From positions 1 to 64,000 of the forward strand of contig NZ_MWPH01000004.1 of the NCBI RefSeq assembly GCF_002177135.1: a stretch of 64,000 nt of DNA, given 5' to 3'. The stretch comes from Natronolimnobius baerhuensis. GTDB taxonomy: Archaea; Halobacteriota; Halobacteria; Halobacteriales; Natrialbaceae. The position numbers were made by a program, and so were the translations under genes. Below, piece after piece: positions 37,601-46,563 of this stretch; the first letter of the stretch is position 1; the number at the start of each line of letters is the position of its first letter. The notes beneath the pieces are model-generated. The model was not told the origin of the DNA. It saw nothing but the letters and a program-made list of their open reading frames with translations, and did not search any database.

Positions 37601-40600
37601 GGCTCAACGACATGGTCGTCGAGACGCTGCCGCTCGAGAACCAGTACACAGACCTTCAGGTCATCGCCGCGTCTACATCGGAAACCGAAGTCGTGCAGGG
37701 CGAGGAGTTCCATGTAATCGGGAGCCTCTATCAGGCTGGGACGATAGACGGACCAGAGACGATTTCGTTGAACGCGACGGCTCGAGACGGCGACACGGAG
37801 GCTGAACTCAACGTCACTGACGATGTTTCACTCCAACCGGGATATTACCACCTCGGGGCGGTCAATCTCTCGGCGTCGTTCGACGAGGAGCTCGAGGCGG
37901 GCACGTACGACCTCACGCTTGGTGATCGAGATGCCGGCGAACTCGAGGTTGTCGATGCCTACTCGGATATCCAAGTGATCGCTGCGTCTGCCTCGGAAAC
38001 CGAAGTCGTCCAGGGCGAGGAGTTCCACGCCGTGGGCAGTATCTACCAGAACGGGACAACTGACGGTCCTCAGGATATCTCGTTGAACGCAACGCATCAG
38101 GACGATAGCACCGAGACGGTGACGCTCAACACGTCCGAAGACGTTTCCCTCGAGCCAGGATACTACCATCTCGGGGCGATCAACCTCTCGGCATCGTTCG
38201 ACAATGATCTCGAGGCCGGCACGTACGACCTCACGCTCGGCGAGCGAGATGCCGGCGAACTCGAGGTAATCGAAGCCACCACAGATATCCAGGTGATCGC
38301 TGCCTCCACCTCGGCGACCGAAGTCGTGCAGGGCACGGAGTTCCACACCGTGGGCAGTATCTACCAGAGCGGGACGACTGACGGTCCCCAGGATATCTCG
38401 TTGAACGCGACGCATCGAGGGAGCACCGAGACGGTGACGCTCAACACGTCCGAAGATATCTCGGTCGAGCCGGGATTCTACCATCTCGGGGCGATCAACC
38501 TCTCGGCGTCGTTCGACGAGGAACTTGAGTCTGGCACCTACGACCTCACGCTGGGTGAGAACGATTTCGGTGAGATTGAAGTCATCGAGGCATACTCGGA
38601 TATCCAGGTGATCGCCGCGTCTGCCTCGGAAAACGAAGTTGTACAGGGTGAGGAGTTCCACGCCGTGGGCAGCCTCTACCAGAACGGGACTGTCGATGGT
38701 CCACAAGACATCTCGTTGAACGCAACACACCAGGAGAACGCCCAGACGGTGACGCTCAACACGTCCGAAGACGTTTCCCTCGAGCCAGGATACTACCACC
38801 TTGGGGCGGTCAACCTTTCGGCATCGTTCGACGAGGGCCTCGAGGCCGGCACGTACGACCTCACGCTCGGCGAGCGAAATGCCGGCGAACTCGAGGTGGT
38901 CGAAGCCTACTCAGATATTCAGGTTATCGCTGCTTCTCCCTCGGAAATGAACGTCACGAAAGGAGAGTCGTTCTACGTGATTGGAAGCCTCTACCAGGAC
39001 GGGACTGCTTCTGAGCCGGAAGATATCCCGTTGAATATCTCGCCGACCGATGGCGACGAGATCCATTCGCTCAACGTTTCGGAAGGCGTCGAAATCGAGC
39101 CAGGATACTACCACCTTGGGGCGGTCAACCTCTCGGCGACGATTGGCGACGACTTCGAGGCCGGCACGTACGATCTCACGCTCGGCGACCGCGACGCCGG
39201 GACGATTGGCGTCGAAGAATCGCCGTCCGACATTCGGGTAATTGCGGGCTCGGTCTCAGAGATCGAAGTCCTCCAAGATGAGGAGTTCTACGTTGTCGGG
39301 AGTATCTATCAGAACGCGACGGCAAACGGCGGCGAGTCGTTCTCCGAGACGATTCCGCTGACGGCGACACCAGAACACGAGAGCGGCGATCCAATCGACC
39401 TCGACTCGCAAACTGTCGAACTCGAGCCTGGGGTCTACCATCTCGGCGCGCTCAATGTGTCCGGTACAATTTCCGACCCAGGAACGTACTCGCTCACACT
39501 GGGTGAGCATGATGTCGGTGAGATTGAGGTCATCGAGACGTACTCCGATCTGCAGGTGATTGCGGCGTCTGCCTCCGAAGACGAGATCGTGCAAGGTGAG
39601 GAGTTCCACGCCGTGGGCAGCATCTACCAGAACGGGACTGTTGGCGAACCCGAGAACGTCTCGTTGAACGCGACGCATCGAGGGAGCGCCGAGACGGTGA
39701 CGCTCAACACGTCCGACGACATCTCGCTCGAGCCAGGATACTATCACCTCGGGGCGGTGAACCTCTCAGCGACCATCGATGAGGACCTTGAGGCCGGCAC
39801 CTACGACCTCACGCTCGGCGAGCGAGATGCCGGCGAACTCGAGGTTGTCGACGCCTACTCGGATATTCAGGTGATCGCCGCGTCTGCATCGGAAACCGAA
39901 GTCGTGCAAGGCGAGGAGTTCCACGTGATCGGGAGCCTCTACCAGAGCGGGACGATTGGCGGGTCGGAGACGTTTTCGTTGAACGCGACAGCTCGAGACG
40001 GCGACACGGAGGTTGAACTCAATGGTACGGACGAGGTTTCGCTCGAGCCAGGATTCTATCACCTCGGGGCGGTGAACCTCTCGGCGACTATCAACGAGGA
40101 CCTCGAGGCCGGCACGTACGACCTCACGCTCGGCGAGCGAAATGCCGGCGAACTCGAGGTTGTCGATGCCTATTCAGATATCCAGGTGATCGCTGCCTCC
40201 ACCTCGGCGACCGAAGTCGTGCAGGGAGAGGAGTTCTACGTGGTGGGCAGCCTCTATCAGGACGGGACTGTTGACGAACCCGGGGACGTCTCGTTGACGG
40301 CGTCGCACCAGGACAGTACGGAGACGGTGACGCTCAACACGTCCGAAGAACTCTCAGTGCAGCCGGGATTCTACCACCTTGGGGCGGTCAACCTCTCGGC
40401 GACCCTTGAGGACGGACAGACTGGTTCGTACGACCTCTTCCTCGGAGAGCGGCCCGCCGGGACAGTCACCGTTAGCGAACCGACCGTCGACATCACCGGG
40501 ATCGACGTCCGTGGACATGCCGGCGGCATCGATCCCGATGAAGAGCACGCAAGCGACGAGGCCACCGTCGACGTGACGGTCGAGTCCGACCTCGCGGTAC

Positions 40601-42183
40601 AGAACGTGAGCGTCTTCGTCGACTCGCTCGAGACGAACTACCTCGTCGAAGTCGAGGCGGACCACGTCGCTGGCGAGGACTGGTCGGCCTCGATTCCGCT
40701 TGAGGACCTTCCCGATGATGGCGCGTATGTACTCTCCGTACTCGCCGTCGACGAAAGCGACACGGCTGACTCACTCGTCGCGGACCGAACGCTTGTGATT
40801 GATCGAGAAGCGCCTTCACTGGCGGTCACACTCGAGGACATCTCCGGCGATGACGCAACGGTCGTCGTCGAGAGCACCGAACCGCTCGCCGACGTTCCGG
40901 ACGTCTCCGCGACGTTTACCGACGACGACGGCGCGTCCGAATCCGCACCCGTGACGATGGACGATGCCGGAGCAGGTGCGACGACGTACACTGGAACACT
41001 CGAGTTCGACAACTCCGGAAATTACAGCGTTACGGCTACCGGAACCGATCTGGCTGGAAACGCTGGTGAGGACTCCACCTCGGCGGTCATCTACACCGGG
41101 TTTTCACTCGCGGATGAGACGATCACAATCGACGACACTGGAACGACGATTGACTTCCACGTTGACGATCCGGAACTGACGTCTGACGATCTCTTCCTCG
41201 CGTTCTCCGAAGGCACCGTCAACGCAAATTTGGCGGACGATGAACTCGGTGTTGGCTTCCTGTCTGCCGAACTCGACGACCTCGTCGATTCGTGGTTCGA
41301 GGACGGCACCATCGACCACGCGACGATCTCGATGCCACTCGAGGAGAGCGACCTCGCCGATGGCCACACTGCAGCCGATGTCGGACTCTACCACTACGAC
41401 GAGCAAACCACTACCTGGGACCCAGTCGAGTCGACGGTCACGAACCCAGACAGCAATCCAACGCTCGTCGCCGACGTCGACGGCTTCTCGACGTACGGGG
41501 CACTCGTCATCGACGACGAGCCGCCCGAAATCACGGCCGAGACACCCGCCGATGGGGACGTGCTCGATGACGGTACCGACACTGTCACCGTTCGCCTCGA
41601 GTACGACGACGCGCTCTCCGGCATCGACGTGGGCTCGGTTCGACTCGAGATCGATGGCACTGACCGTACTGCCCACGAGAACACCTCGATCACCTCGTCG
41701 GCGATTGAACACACGCTTTCCGTCGAGGATGATACTGAGTACGATGTGTGGCTCTCAGTATCCGACAACGCAGGGAACGACGCAACACACGAGTTGTCGT
41801 TCGAGGTTGATTCGCCATCGGCTGGATCGTCAATCGGCGGCGGAAGCGGATCGTCGTCATCGGATGACGATACGCCCGCCGATGAGGAGGATGCGTCCAC
41901 TGACGACGAAGAGACGGACGAGGCGGACGATGACGCGTCTGGAACTGACGGTGACAAACCGTCGACTGGCGATGATTCGGCGTCCGTATCGGACGACGAC
42001 GCGCCGCTTTCCGACGACGATGTGTCTTCGTCTGACGATAGTGACACACCAGCGCCTGCTGACGAGACGTCTGGGACGGATGCTGGCTCTGATCGTGTAC
42101 CTGGCTTCGGACTCGTCATCACCGTTCTCACGGTGCTTCTGGCTGTCACACTGTTGCTTCGTCGCCCTCAGAACGACCGATAG
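31699..42183 (+). CDS. Giant multidomain surface protein with PGF-CTERM anchor
   Basis: About 3,494 residues. An N-terminal Sec-type signal (helix around LWVGVIAVCGLCIGVGAVG) is followed by, in order: PQQ-like beta-propeller repeats (~65-415, repeated TVVDGTVY... ALD... SGEEQW pattern); CARDB-like beta-sandwiches (~440-740); a NosD-like right-handed beta-helix (~740-1480, start SIQDAIDAAQPGETILVGDG); two carboxypeptidase-regulatory-like domains (TITGTVIDADSDEPLEGATV and AGQVTDAETDDSVMSAHV); CARDB domains; nine tandem ~105-residue repeats (37645-40485); Ig-like domains; an Asp/Ser/Thr-rich stalk; then PGFGLVITVLTVLLAVTLLL and RR. The tail is a PGF-CTERM signal, cut and lipid-anchored by archaeosortase. 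Likely adhesion or polysaccharide contact; function unproven. Confidence 0.9.
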   Translation: MVNVGRKMVRWESAVYLWVGVIAVCGLCIGVGAVGIVTADGESNFSSDGVTPTQFDSTESDVLWETDADLSTGAAPTVVDGILVTTTGSSGGDGTVTAYDVGTGETRWTTEIPVDGSPTVVDGTVYVTGADGVWALDLELGTLEWEVEFEEGTSSTRALGVDGEYVYVGESLDASTDQLLALNAEDGSEQWSTEMEAIYSGPTVVDGTVYIGTADGLVAVDASDGEEQWTWDDYGVLEDRSAISEPTVADGNLYVSLREGVQSGDVYDDDYDRSTVALDLETGEEEWMYEFGDPSVGEAMQTPTTPTVSGEGGETTVFVAYDGLYALDAADGSERWIDETTVWDAPTVADGTLFVPQSTDSEALRALEVTDGEELWSVETGGSSDVIVVDGIAYVAVQTGDTRLLAIDAGVSGSSSDARVMLGVQNNHHTWTGAPEPADPRVVNVAFDDGVFVNDEISITVTARNDWDPTGTASFDVGIGDEAEPASLEVPAYGTNTVDSSIPAPAEAGTYDLEVDDEVVGTVTVVDDDEPIVRSVLPFDETWLEGDSIQIAYEATNLGSTYVDEDATLDLEGPAFDGREDVAYVDAEGPEPDMEGRTYFLDTEGITDPGTYTAFLEGEEVGTIEVVSDPVYLADTNRLHDSIISGVQAPVDPSAAGEANVDVRYENLIETQESVESKLVAYDEEGLEVATDTRHLDVDGESAKSARLRVPLAEAGTYDLEVDGQPVGEVEVLVDGVQDGDSIQDAIDAAQPGETILVGDGTYEESLTIDKELTLRSVSDGGAVLDGGGDLERAITVDAADVTVDGFRIEGYGGDAAVFVSGNQFTLQNTAIVDNDGAALSINQNSDEFSIDTNEIRRNGAGVVDDDDWSPSDDGTITNNTIEDTQGLGIDLTGDKHDIAKNNVSGDGDAISATGSGLEIRQNNVMATDGLAIQVRGDSVVADNTIEDAEWGIHRDGTISMGGATIEGNTFTDVSEAIPHAGDDTIVHNNEFSGTETDLVLDDAINVTVTDNQFATGVRLDGVPEDLDEEPHAMSGNTVGGDPLVYVLGEDSPEIDPDAGQVILVDVANVEIDGHSFSDVTAGVQMTHSDSVDITGGEFTDIGDGGAISVWHSSSVTVDEIDVTDAERGVYVHESDAVTVSNVDFTAVGQTAMYADGVEELSIVGNDVQDANRGLHVLTADDLTVTDNVVEDSSTGVQFGRLSAGGRSTSENVTFTNNTVTGSSGDGVKQDLGSLTGVVTISDSTVRDNGGVGMDLDVDGVSATVENNTVRDNHGDGGFDLSVDGETVTVTNNTIRNNDGDAGFAIDVGGETATISNNVVTDNGADVGFDIHVETTDGTIASNTVRYNADGLVVTGETAFGVNVTITENRIEENTGTGLSVSDHFETVLVTENSIAGNGDGLLYDRGDDVILDATNNWWGATDGPGGDATDPETDDVADGSGDSITTSDRHWLDDESVLFSPWLESPLIETGTITGTVIDADSDEPLEGATVAVTDDAGVTEAVTTDEDGKYEHVVSAGTYDLTVSADGYVEAEATDLEVIEDSELIHSVELEPVEFEPETGTVAGQVTDAETDDSVMSAHVTATDGSNDELTRSDVDGTYELELQPGTYTLEVFTEDVPPLTGTAEEVVVTDGETTTVDIVVSPEPLEPPSTNVSLEILSDESTTSVTEGSELTVVASVENTGTEPAERMTDLAVVQANGLPEGGDGTVDSEMAADVDRVEPLYESDLREITLEPGETTTETFTFESDLEFDGTEAIVIAAEPDADEVTEFDTIDLSVSPDTDVPQLEVTDASVTPTELETGEEATITAMVENVGEGDGELVVPLEIDGDVVDTVTRDIEADETATVEFTHTFETSGAFDVSVGDKPAGTVTVLESADITIFGASVDPTELLVDDPAEITANLYNSGDVEGDIPVELHIESEQLEEEYTTTETITAEPGITRDAVEFEWEPTAPPFDEVDSDTITIRLNDMVVETLPLENQYTDLQVIAASTSETEVVQGEEFHVIGSLYQAGTIDGPETISLNATARDGDTEAELNVTDDVSLQPGYYHLGAVNLSASFDEELEAGTYDLTLGDRDAGELEVVDAYSDIQVIAASASETEVVQGEEFHAVGSIYQNGTTDGPQDISLNATHQDDSTETVTLNTSEDVSLEPGYYHLGAINLSASFDNDLEAGTYDLTLGERDAGELEVIEATTDIQVIAASTSATEVVQGTEFHTVGSIYQSGTTDGPQDISLNATHRGSTETVTLNTSEDISVEPGFYHLGAINLSASFDEELESGTYDLTLGENDFGEIEVIEAYSDIQVIAASASENEVVQGEEFHAVGSLYQNGTVDGPQDISLNATHQENAQTVTLNTSEDVSLEPGYYHLGAVNLSASFDEGLEAGTYDLTLGERNAGELEVVEAYSDIQVIAASPSEMNVTKGESFYVIGSLYQDGTASEPEDIPLNISPTDGDEIHSLNVSEGVEIEPGYYHLGAVNLSATIGDDFEAGTYDLTLGDRDAGTIGVEESPSDIRVIAGSVSEIEVLQDEEFYVVGSIYQNATANGGESFSETIPLTATPEHESGDPIDLDSQTVELEPGVYHLGALNVSGTISDPGTYSLTLGEHDVGEIEVIETYSDLQVIAASASEDEIVQGEEFHAVGSIYQNGTVGEPENVSLNATHRGSAETVTLNTSDDISLEPGYYHLGAVNLSATIDEDLEAGTYDLTLGERDAGELEVVDAYSDIQVIAASASETEVVQGEEFHVIGSLYQSGTIGGSETFSLNATARDGDTEVELNGTDEVSLEPGFYHLGAVNLSATINEDLEAGTYDLTLGERNAGELEVVDAYSDIQVIAASTSATEVVQGEEFYVVGSLYQDGTVDEPGDVSLTASHQDSTETVTLNTSEELSVQPGFYHLGAVNLSATLEDGQTGSYDLFLGERPAGTVTVSEPTVDITGIDVRGHAGGIDPDEEHASDEATVDVTVESDLAVQNVSVFVDSLETNYLVEVEADHVAGEDWSASIPLEDLPDDGAYVLSVLAVDESDTADSLVADRTLVIDREAPSLAVTLEDISGDDATVVVESTEPLADVPDVSATFTDDDGASESAPVTMDDAGAGATTYTGTLEFDNSGNYSVTATGTDLAGNAGEDSTSAVIYTGFSLADETITIDDTGTTIDFHVDDPELTSDDLFLAFSEGTVNANLADDELGVGFLSAELDDLVDSWFEDGTIDHATISMPLEESDLADGHTAADVGLYHYDEQTTTWDPVESTVTNPDSNPTLVADVDGFSTYGALVIDDEPPEITAETPADGDVLDDGTDTVTVRLEYDDALSGIDVGSVRLEIDGTDRTAHENTSITSSAIEHTLSVEDDTEYDVWLSVSDNAGNDATHELSFEVDSPSAGSSIGGGSGSSSSDDDTPADEEDASTDDEETDEADDDASGTDGDKPSTGDDSASVSDDDAPLSDDDVSSSDDSDTPAPADETSGTDAGSDRVPGFGLVITVLTVLLAVTLLLRRPQNDR
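37645..40485 (+). repeat. Nine tandem ~315-bp coding repeats in the surface protein
   Basis: Each unit encodes ~104-106 residues starting with a variant of YSDIQVIAASASETEVVQGE, with GSIYQNGT, EPGYYHLGAVNLSA and AGTYDLTLGERDAGELEV. Units start near 37645, 37963, 38281, 38593, 38911, 39226, 39541, 39856 and 40171. Units 5 and 6 are most diverged (unit 6 lacks parts of the consensus). DNA identity between several units is high, favouring unequal crossover. Confidence 0.85.
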
Positions 42184-42313
42184 AGACGGGGCAGGCACTG
42201 TCGTTTCAGGTCCTGTCGTTCTTCTTTTATTTAGTGTCACCGCAGTGAACGTACGGAACGTCACACCGAGCAGCGATACGGACTGAGAAAATGCTGCACT
42301 CGTCTCCCGCGCT

Positions 42314-44617
42314 TTACAGTTGCTCGAGCGGTACATCCTCTTCGTCGGGCGTCGTGGTTTCGAACCGATCCAGCGCCGTCGAGAGTTTGTTCGCCCGCTC
42401 TGCGAGTTGCGTCATCGACCCCGTCACCTCGTTGAGCGCGCTCGTTTGCTCTTCGGTTGCGGCAGCGACGGTATCTGCACCCGTCGCCGTCTCCTGGCTG
42501 ATCGTCGCAACCTCACTGACTTCGGAGACGACTTCGTGGGTCGAATCCAGTTGCTGCTCGGTCGCCGTCGAGATGTCTTCGACGCCCGATTTCGTTTCCT
42601 CAGCGTAGACCGCGATATCCTCGAGTGCGGTTGCAGCTTTCATCACTCGCCGCGCAGTCGCGTTCACTTCGTAACTCGTGCGCTCGACCGCAGTGGCCGA
42701 ATCCGCTGTCTGTTCGCGAATCCGTTCGAGACAGCGTTCGACCTCTTCGGCGGCGTCTTTTGCGTTGGCCGAGAGGTCTTTGACCTGTTCGGCGACCGCC
42801 GCGAAGTCCTCGCTGTTCCCGCTCGAGGAGCGAACAGCCTCGAGATTAGTGTTGAGTGCGAGCATGTTCGTACGGTCGGCAATAACCTGGATTTGCTCGA
42901 TGAGCCGGTCGATCTCTGCGACCTCGCCTTCCAGTTGCTCGATCTCGTCGACGGCGTGTTCGGACTCGCTTTCGATTGCGTCGACACCACTTATCGCCTC
43001 TTTAGCAGCCTCACGACCGTCTTCGCTGGTGGCAGCGGTCTGGGTTGCGATTTCTGTCACCTCACTCGAGGCGTCGGCGATCTCTCGCGTCGTCTGTGAG
43101 AGATCCGAGAGTTCACTCGAGACGTCCTGAAGGGAATCGTTCTGTCGTGCCGCCCCATCTGAGATCGACTGCACGGACGCGGCGACGTTTTCTGAGGCAT
43201 TACGAACCGTCTCGCTCGAACTCGAGACCTGCTCGCTTGCCTCGGCGACTTCGCCTGCAAAGTAGGTCAGGCGAGCAATCGTCTCCTCGAGTTGCTCGAG
43301 CATGCCGTTGAACTCGGTCGCAACGTCTTTCATCGCCTCGGTATCGGTCATCTCGGGGTCCATCCGAACCGTGAGATCGCCGTCTGCAGCAGTCTGCATG
43401 ACTGCCGCGTATCGGCTCGCTGCCTCGGTGAGGTCTTCGTTCAGTCGCTTCGTGTGCTGTCGTTCCGCTTCGGCATCTGCTCGAGCGCGGCGTGCCTCGT
43501 CGATCTGCGTTCGCAACGAGCGGCGCATGTTGTCGAATGCGAGGTACAGTTGGCCGATTTCGTCGACACGATCCGTCTCGAGGTCGACGTCGAGATTGCC
43601 GCGTTCCATTTCGGCGGCCTGTTCTCGCAATCTGTTGATCGACCGCGCCGTATTTCGCCCGACAACGGCCCCCAGTGCCGTTACCAGTACCATGAGCCCA
43701 GCAGTTGCGGCAAAACCGAGCCACTGCACCGTCGTGACGAACCCGTAGGCGTCCGCCGTTGGCTCATGGATGAGTACGGTCCAGTCTGTTCCTGTGACCG
43801 GTGCTGAGCCGACGACGTACTCTTCCTGTGGGAAGCCGTAGGCGGTGAGCAACGCTGGCATCGTGTCCGCTGACACCGTCCGAGACGTAGCTACCTGACT
43901 GTCCAGAACGGCATCGTCAGCCCCGTCGTAGGACTGGACGAACTGCTCGTTGTCCTCACCGTAGCCGTCGTCCCCAAACATGAGCGCGCCCTGTCCGTCG
44001 AGCACCATCGTCGTCGACCGCTCGTCACTGTACGTTCCGAACTGGGAACTGTACTGCTCCAACTCGACCGTGTAGACGACGCCAATCGCCCCGTCACCGG
44101 TCGTCTGGGCGTACGTCACTGCAGGTGTCGCGTCCCCATCATCGAGCAGGTACGGACTCGAGCGATAGACCGAAAACGGTTCGATTACCTCGAGCAGTCC
44201 GGTCGCGTCGGGAACCGAGAGTTCAGTGGCAGGTTGTCCGTCGAGTGCCCGATCCGTGCTTGCGATGATCTCTCCGTCGTCGGTGTCGACGATGTGAATC
44301 GCGTTCGCCCGTTCTGGATGTTGAGTGTACTGGCGAAGTTCCGTCGTCGAAAGACTCCGGAGGTCCGGGCTCCGCACGAGCGTCTCGACCCGTTGCTCGT
44401 TGCTTTCGGACCACGCTTGGAGGCTCCGGGCTTCCTGCTCGGCGAGCGTCGTAAACTCCTCATCTGCCTCGCTCTGGACGTGGGCACGAATTTCCTCGGT
44501 TGCAACGAAGCCGATCATGCCGACGGACGCACCGATCAGCAACAGTACGATCCCGAATTTGAGCGCGTAACTCCGGCGGATTCTCGAGGGGACGTTCGAA
44601 CGGAGCCTACGCAACAT
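42314..44617 (-). CDS. Methyl-accepting chemotaxis transducer (Htr type)
   Basis: 767 residues. Helix 1 (~20-40, FGIVLLLIGASVGMIGFVA), a large extracellular double-Cache-like sensor (~42-295), helix 2 (~297-320, LGFAATAGLMVLVTALGAVVG), HAMP domains, then a coiled-coil signalling region. The tip reads NMLALNTNLEAVRSS and EDFAAVAEQVKDLS, matching the MCP hairpin with some deviations from the canonical AGEAGRGF. It should sense an external ligand and control CheA. Convergent with the giant surface protein gene; the binding-protein gene downstream could supply a ligand, but no link is visible. Confidence 0.9.
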   Translation of the reverse strand: MLRRLRSNVPSRIRRSYALKFGIVLLLIGASVGMIGFVATEEIRAHVQSEADEEFTTLAEQEARSLQAWSESNEQRVETLVRSPDLRSLSTTELRQYTQHPERANAIHIVDTDDGEIIASTDRALDGQPATELSVPDATGLLEVIEPFSVYRSSPYLLDDGDATPAVTYAQTTGDGAIGVVYTVELEQYSSQFGTYSDERSTTMVLDGQGALMFGDDGYGEDNEQFVQSYDGADDAVLDSQVATSRTVSADTMPALLTAYGFPQEEYVVGSAPVTGTDWTVLIHEPTADAYGFVTTVQWLGFAATAGLMVLVTALGAVVGRNTARSINRLREQAAEMERGNLDVDLETDRVDEIGQLYLAFDNMRRSLRTQIDEARRARADAEAERQHTKRLNEDLTEAASRYAAVMQTAADGDLTVRMDPEMTDTEAMKDVATEFNGMLEQLEETIARLTYFAGEVAEASEQVSSSSETVRNASENVAASVQSISDGAARQNDSLQDVSSELSDLSQTTREIADASSEVTEIATQTAATSEDGREAAKEAISGVDAIESESEHAVDEIEQLEGEVAEIDRLIEQIQVIADRTNMLALNTNLEAVRSSSGNSEDFAAVAEQVKDLSANAKDAAEEVERCLERIREQTADSATAVERTSYEVNATARRVMKAATALEDIAVYAEETKSGVEDISTATEQQLDSTHEVVSEVSEVATISQETATGADTVAAATEEQTSALNEVTGSMTQLAERANKLSTALDRFETTTPDEEDVPLEQL

Positions 44618-44712
44618 TGTGTCGAATACTACTGGTCTCAGTCTTTGTGTCAGTGCTGGCCGCGTTCGCTCTCAACCGGGGCTGCGATGCTGTTACTCGA
44701 GTTGTTGTCTTC

Positions 44713-46044
44713 TCACTCATCGTCAAGTGTGTCCAGAATCCGGTCGGTCGTCTCGTCGACGTCCCACGACTCGAGGAACACTGCAAACACCTCCTCGAGT
44801 TCGTTCTTTGCCGAGGGCTCGATCCCTGAGCCGTGTGCAATCGTTGGCGGCTGAGCAGACGACGCCTCGAACTCTTGCATCTGATCCTCGAGAAACGGTG
44901 GAAAGGCGTCGGTTGAGACGTCGGTACGTGGCGGGATTGACCCCTTCGGTGGATTAAACCGTTCCTGTGCGTCTGCGGTGCCACAGTAGCTGAGAAACGC
45001 CGCTGTCATCTCCGGCGTCGGGTTTGGTTCCGGCATAACGAACGAATCTAGCACCATCGTATAGACGTCGTCCGTCCCCGGAAACGCGACGTGACCCCAG
45101 TCACTGCCATACTCGAGGCCGATTGCTCGGTAGTGGCCAGCAGCCCAATCGCCCTGGTGCGTAAACGCCGCATCGCCGTCGATGACCTGCCCGTTCGCTT
45201 CTTCCCAGGTTATTGAACTCGTATCCGGACTGAAGGACCCACTGTAGCGCTCGAGCAGCGAAAGTGACTCGGAAATATCTGCCTCGAGTGACTCGACGTC
45301 GCCCTCGAGCAGGGAGTGAAACGCGTCGGGACCAGCAATGCCGATAAAGAGCGTCTCCCATAACTGGACTGTCGGCCACGCTTCCTGTGTCTGGTGGGCA
45401 AATGGGATGTAGCCGGCGTCTGCAACGGTTTCGAACGCCTCGAGCAGGTCCACTGGATCGTCAATTCCGTGGGGGTCGACGCCGCTGTCCTCGACGACCT
45501 CGATATTGTAAAAGAGGTTGTTCAACCGGTGGATGTTGATCGGCACTGCGACGTAAGTTCCGCCGTCGCGGGCAAGTGCCGTGACGCTCTCGATATACGC
45601 CGATTCCATCTCGGTGTCCCAGATCTCCTCGAGATCGCCAAAGACCTCGGAGTCGAGAAACGGACGCAATGACTCGCCGGGCCAGATCTGGAACGTACTC
45701 GGTGGGTCATCATCTACCAGCCGCGACTGCACCGCCGCGTTCAGCGCCGAGCCAGCACCGCCGGGCGCTGGATTCTCAGTAAGATCAGTCTCGTCGTACT
45801 CCGTCGACTCGAGGAATCCCTCGAGCAACGCCTCGAGCGCGTCTTCTTCCCCGCCGGCGGTCCACCAGTGGATGAGTTCGAACGGCTCCTCATGGGCCGG
45901 TTCGGGTGTCGGTTCTTCGTCAGTGGACGTGCCGCGGTTGTTCGTACAGCCTGCGAGTCCAACGGCTGCAAGTCCAGCCGCTGCCCCGGTCTGGAGGGCC
46001 GTCCGTCGGAAGAGCGTTGGTTTGGCTGAGTTCCCTGTTCCCAT
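44713..46044 (-). CDS. Sugar ABC transporter substrate-binding lipoprotein (family 1), orphan paralog
   Basis: About 443 residues. Tat-like start (PTLFRRTALQTG) and lipobox VGLAGC (Cys33), then an acidic linker. The body is a family 1 solute-binding fold: ELIHWWTAGGEEDALEAL, NPAPGGAGSALNA, FQIWPGESLR, ERFNPPKGSIPPRTDV. It is clearly paralogous to the binding protein at 47671 (estimated near 50% identical by eye). The ATG at 46044 is supported by the twin-Arg; an upstream in-frame start at 46284 adds 80 residues of intergenic translation. It has no permease or ATPase of its own and could share those at 48996-52201. Confidence 0.87.
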   Translation of the reverse strand: MGTGNSAKPTLFRRTALQTGAAAGLAAVGLAGCTNNRGTSTDEEPTPEPAHEEPFELIHWWTAGGEEDALEALLEGFLESTEYDETDLTENPAPGGAGSALNAAVQSRLVDDDPPSTFQIWPGESLRPFLDSEVFGDLEEIWDTEMESAYIESVTALARDGGTYVAVPINIHRLNNLFYNIEVVEDSGVDPHGIDDPVDLLEAFETVADAGYIPFAHQTQEAWPTVQLWETLFIGIAGPDAFHSLLEGDVESLEADISESLSLLERYSGSFSPDTSSITWEEANGQVIDGDAAFTHQGDWAAGHYRAIGLEYGSDWGHVAFPGTDDVYTMVLDSFVMPEPNPTPEMTAAFLSYCGTADAQERFNPPKGSIPPRTDVSTDAFPPFLEDQMQEFEASSAQPPTIAHGSGIEPSAKNELEEVFAVFLESWDVDETTDRILDTLDDE

Positions 46045-46475
46045 CTTCAGGTATGGATACCACGAAGGTGGTGCCCGTTGTTCAGTCTTTCTACTGCTGA
46101 GGTGATAGATGAGTGAGTAGATCGAACGGTCTGTAAAAACAAATTTAAGTTTAATTCTATTGATTATACGAGAGAATTCACATTCGAGTATCCGACAGCA
46201 GTTACTCGAGGAGTCGCTATTGAAACCAGTCTGAAATCTCCTCACAGGCCACCTCACCACCAATTGACGAGACAGCCCTGCCATAAATTGTTACCTCCAT
46301 ACAATATCTACCCGTCTCCCACGAGACTGTCTACGGCACTACAGTATGTCAGAGTCAGAATATTTCGATAATACTTCACAACAGGATAAAAACAATATAT
46401 ATGTTTATACACGGTATCGAGTACTCTTTTGAACACTCTGTCGTCACGGACAAAGACTTATAGGTGCGACAAAGA

Positions 46476-46500
46476 GTAATACAACTTATAATGGTATTAC
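46476..46500. promoter_or_regulatory. Palindrome over the TATA box of the partition-like gene
   Basis: GTAATAC (46476-46482) and GTATTAC (46494-46500) form a perfect 7-bp inverted repeat. The TATA-like TTATAAT (46486-46492) lies inside. The same GTAATAC unit recurs at 47056-47072, 47327-47344 and 47361-47377. This suggests autoregulation by a GTAATAC-binding protein. Confidence 0.55.
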
Positions 46501-46563
46501 CACACTCGAGCAACCCGAACCGAACACCACCACAACCCGCAGCCACCACTCCCGAGGGTGCCC

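Noticed and set aside
37645-40485. CRISPR or satellite-like array
   Set aside because: Units are 312-318 bp, in frame, and encode a protein repeat. No short repeats with unique spacers occur anywhere in the window.
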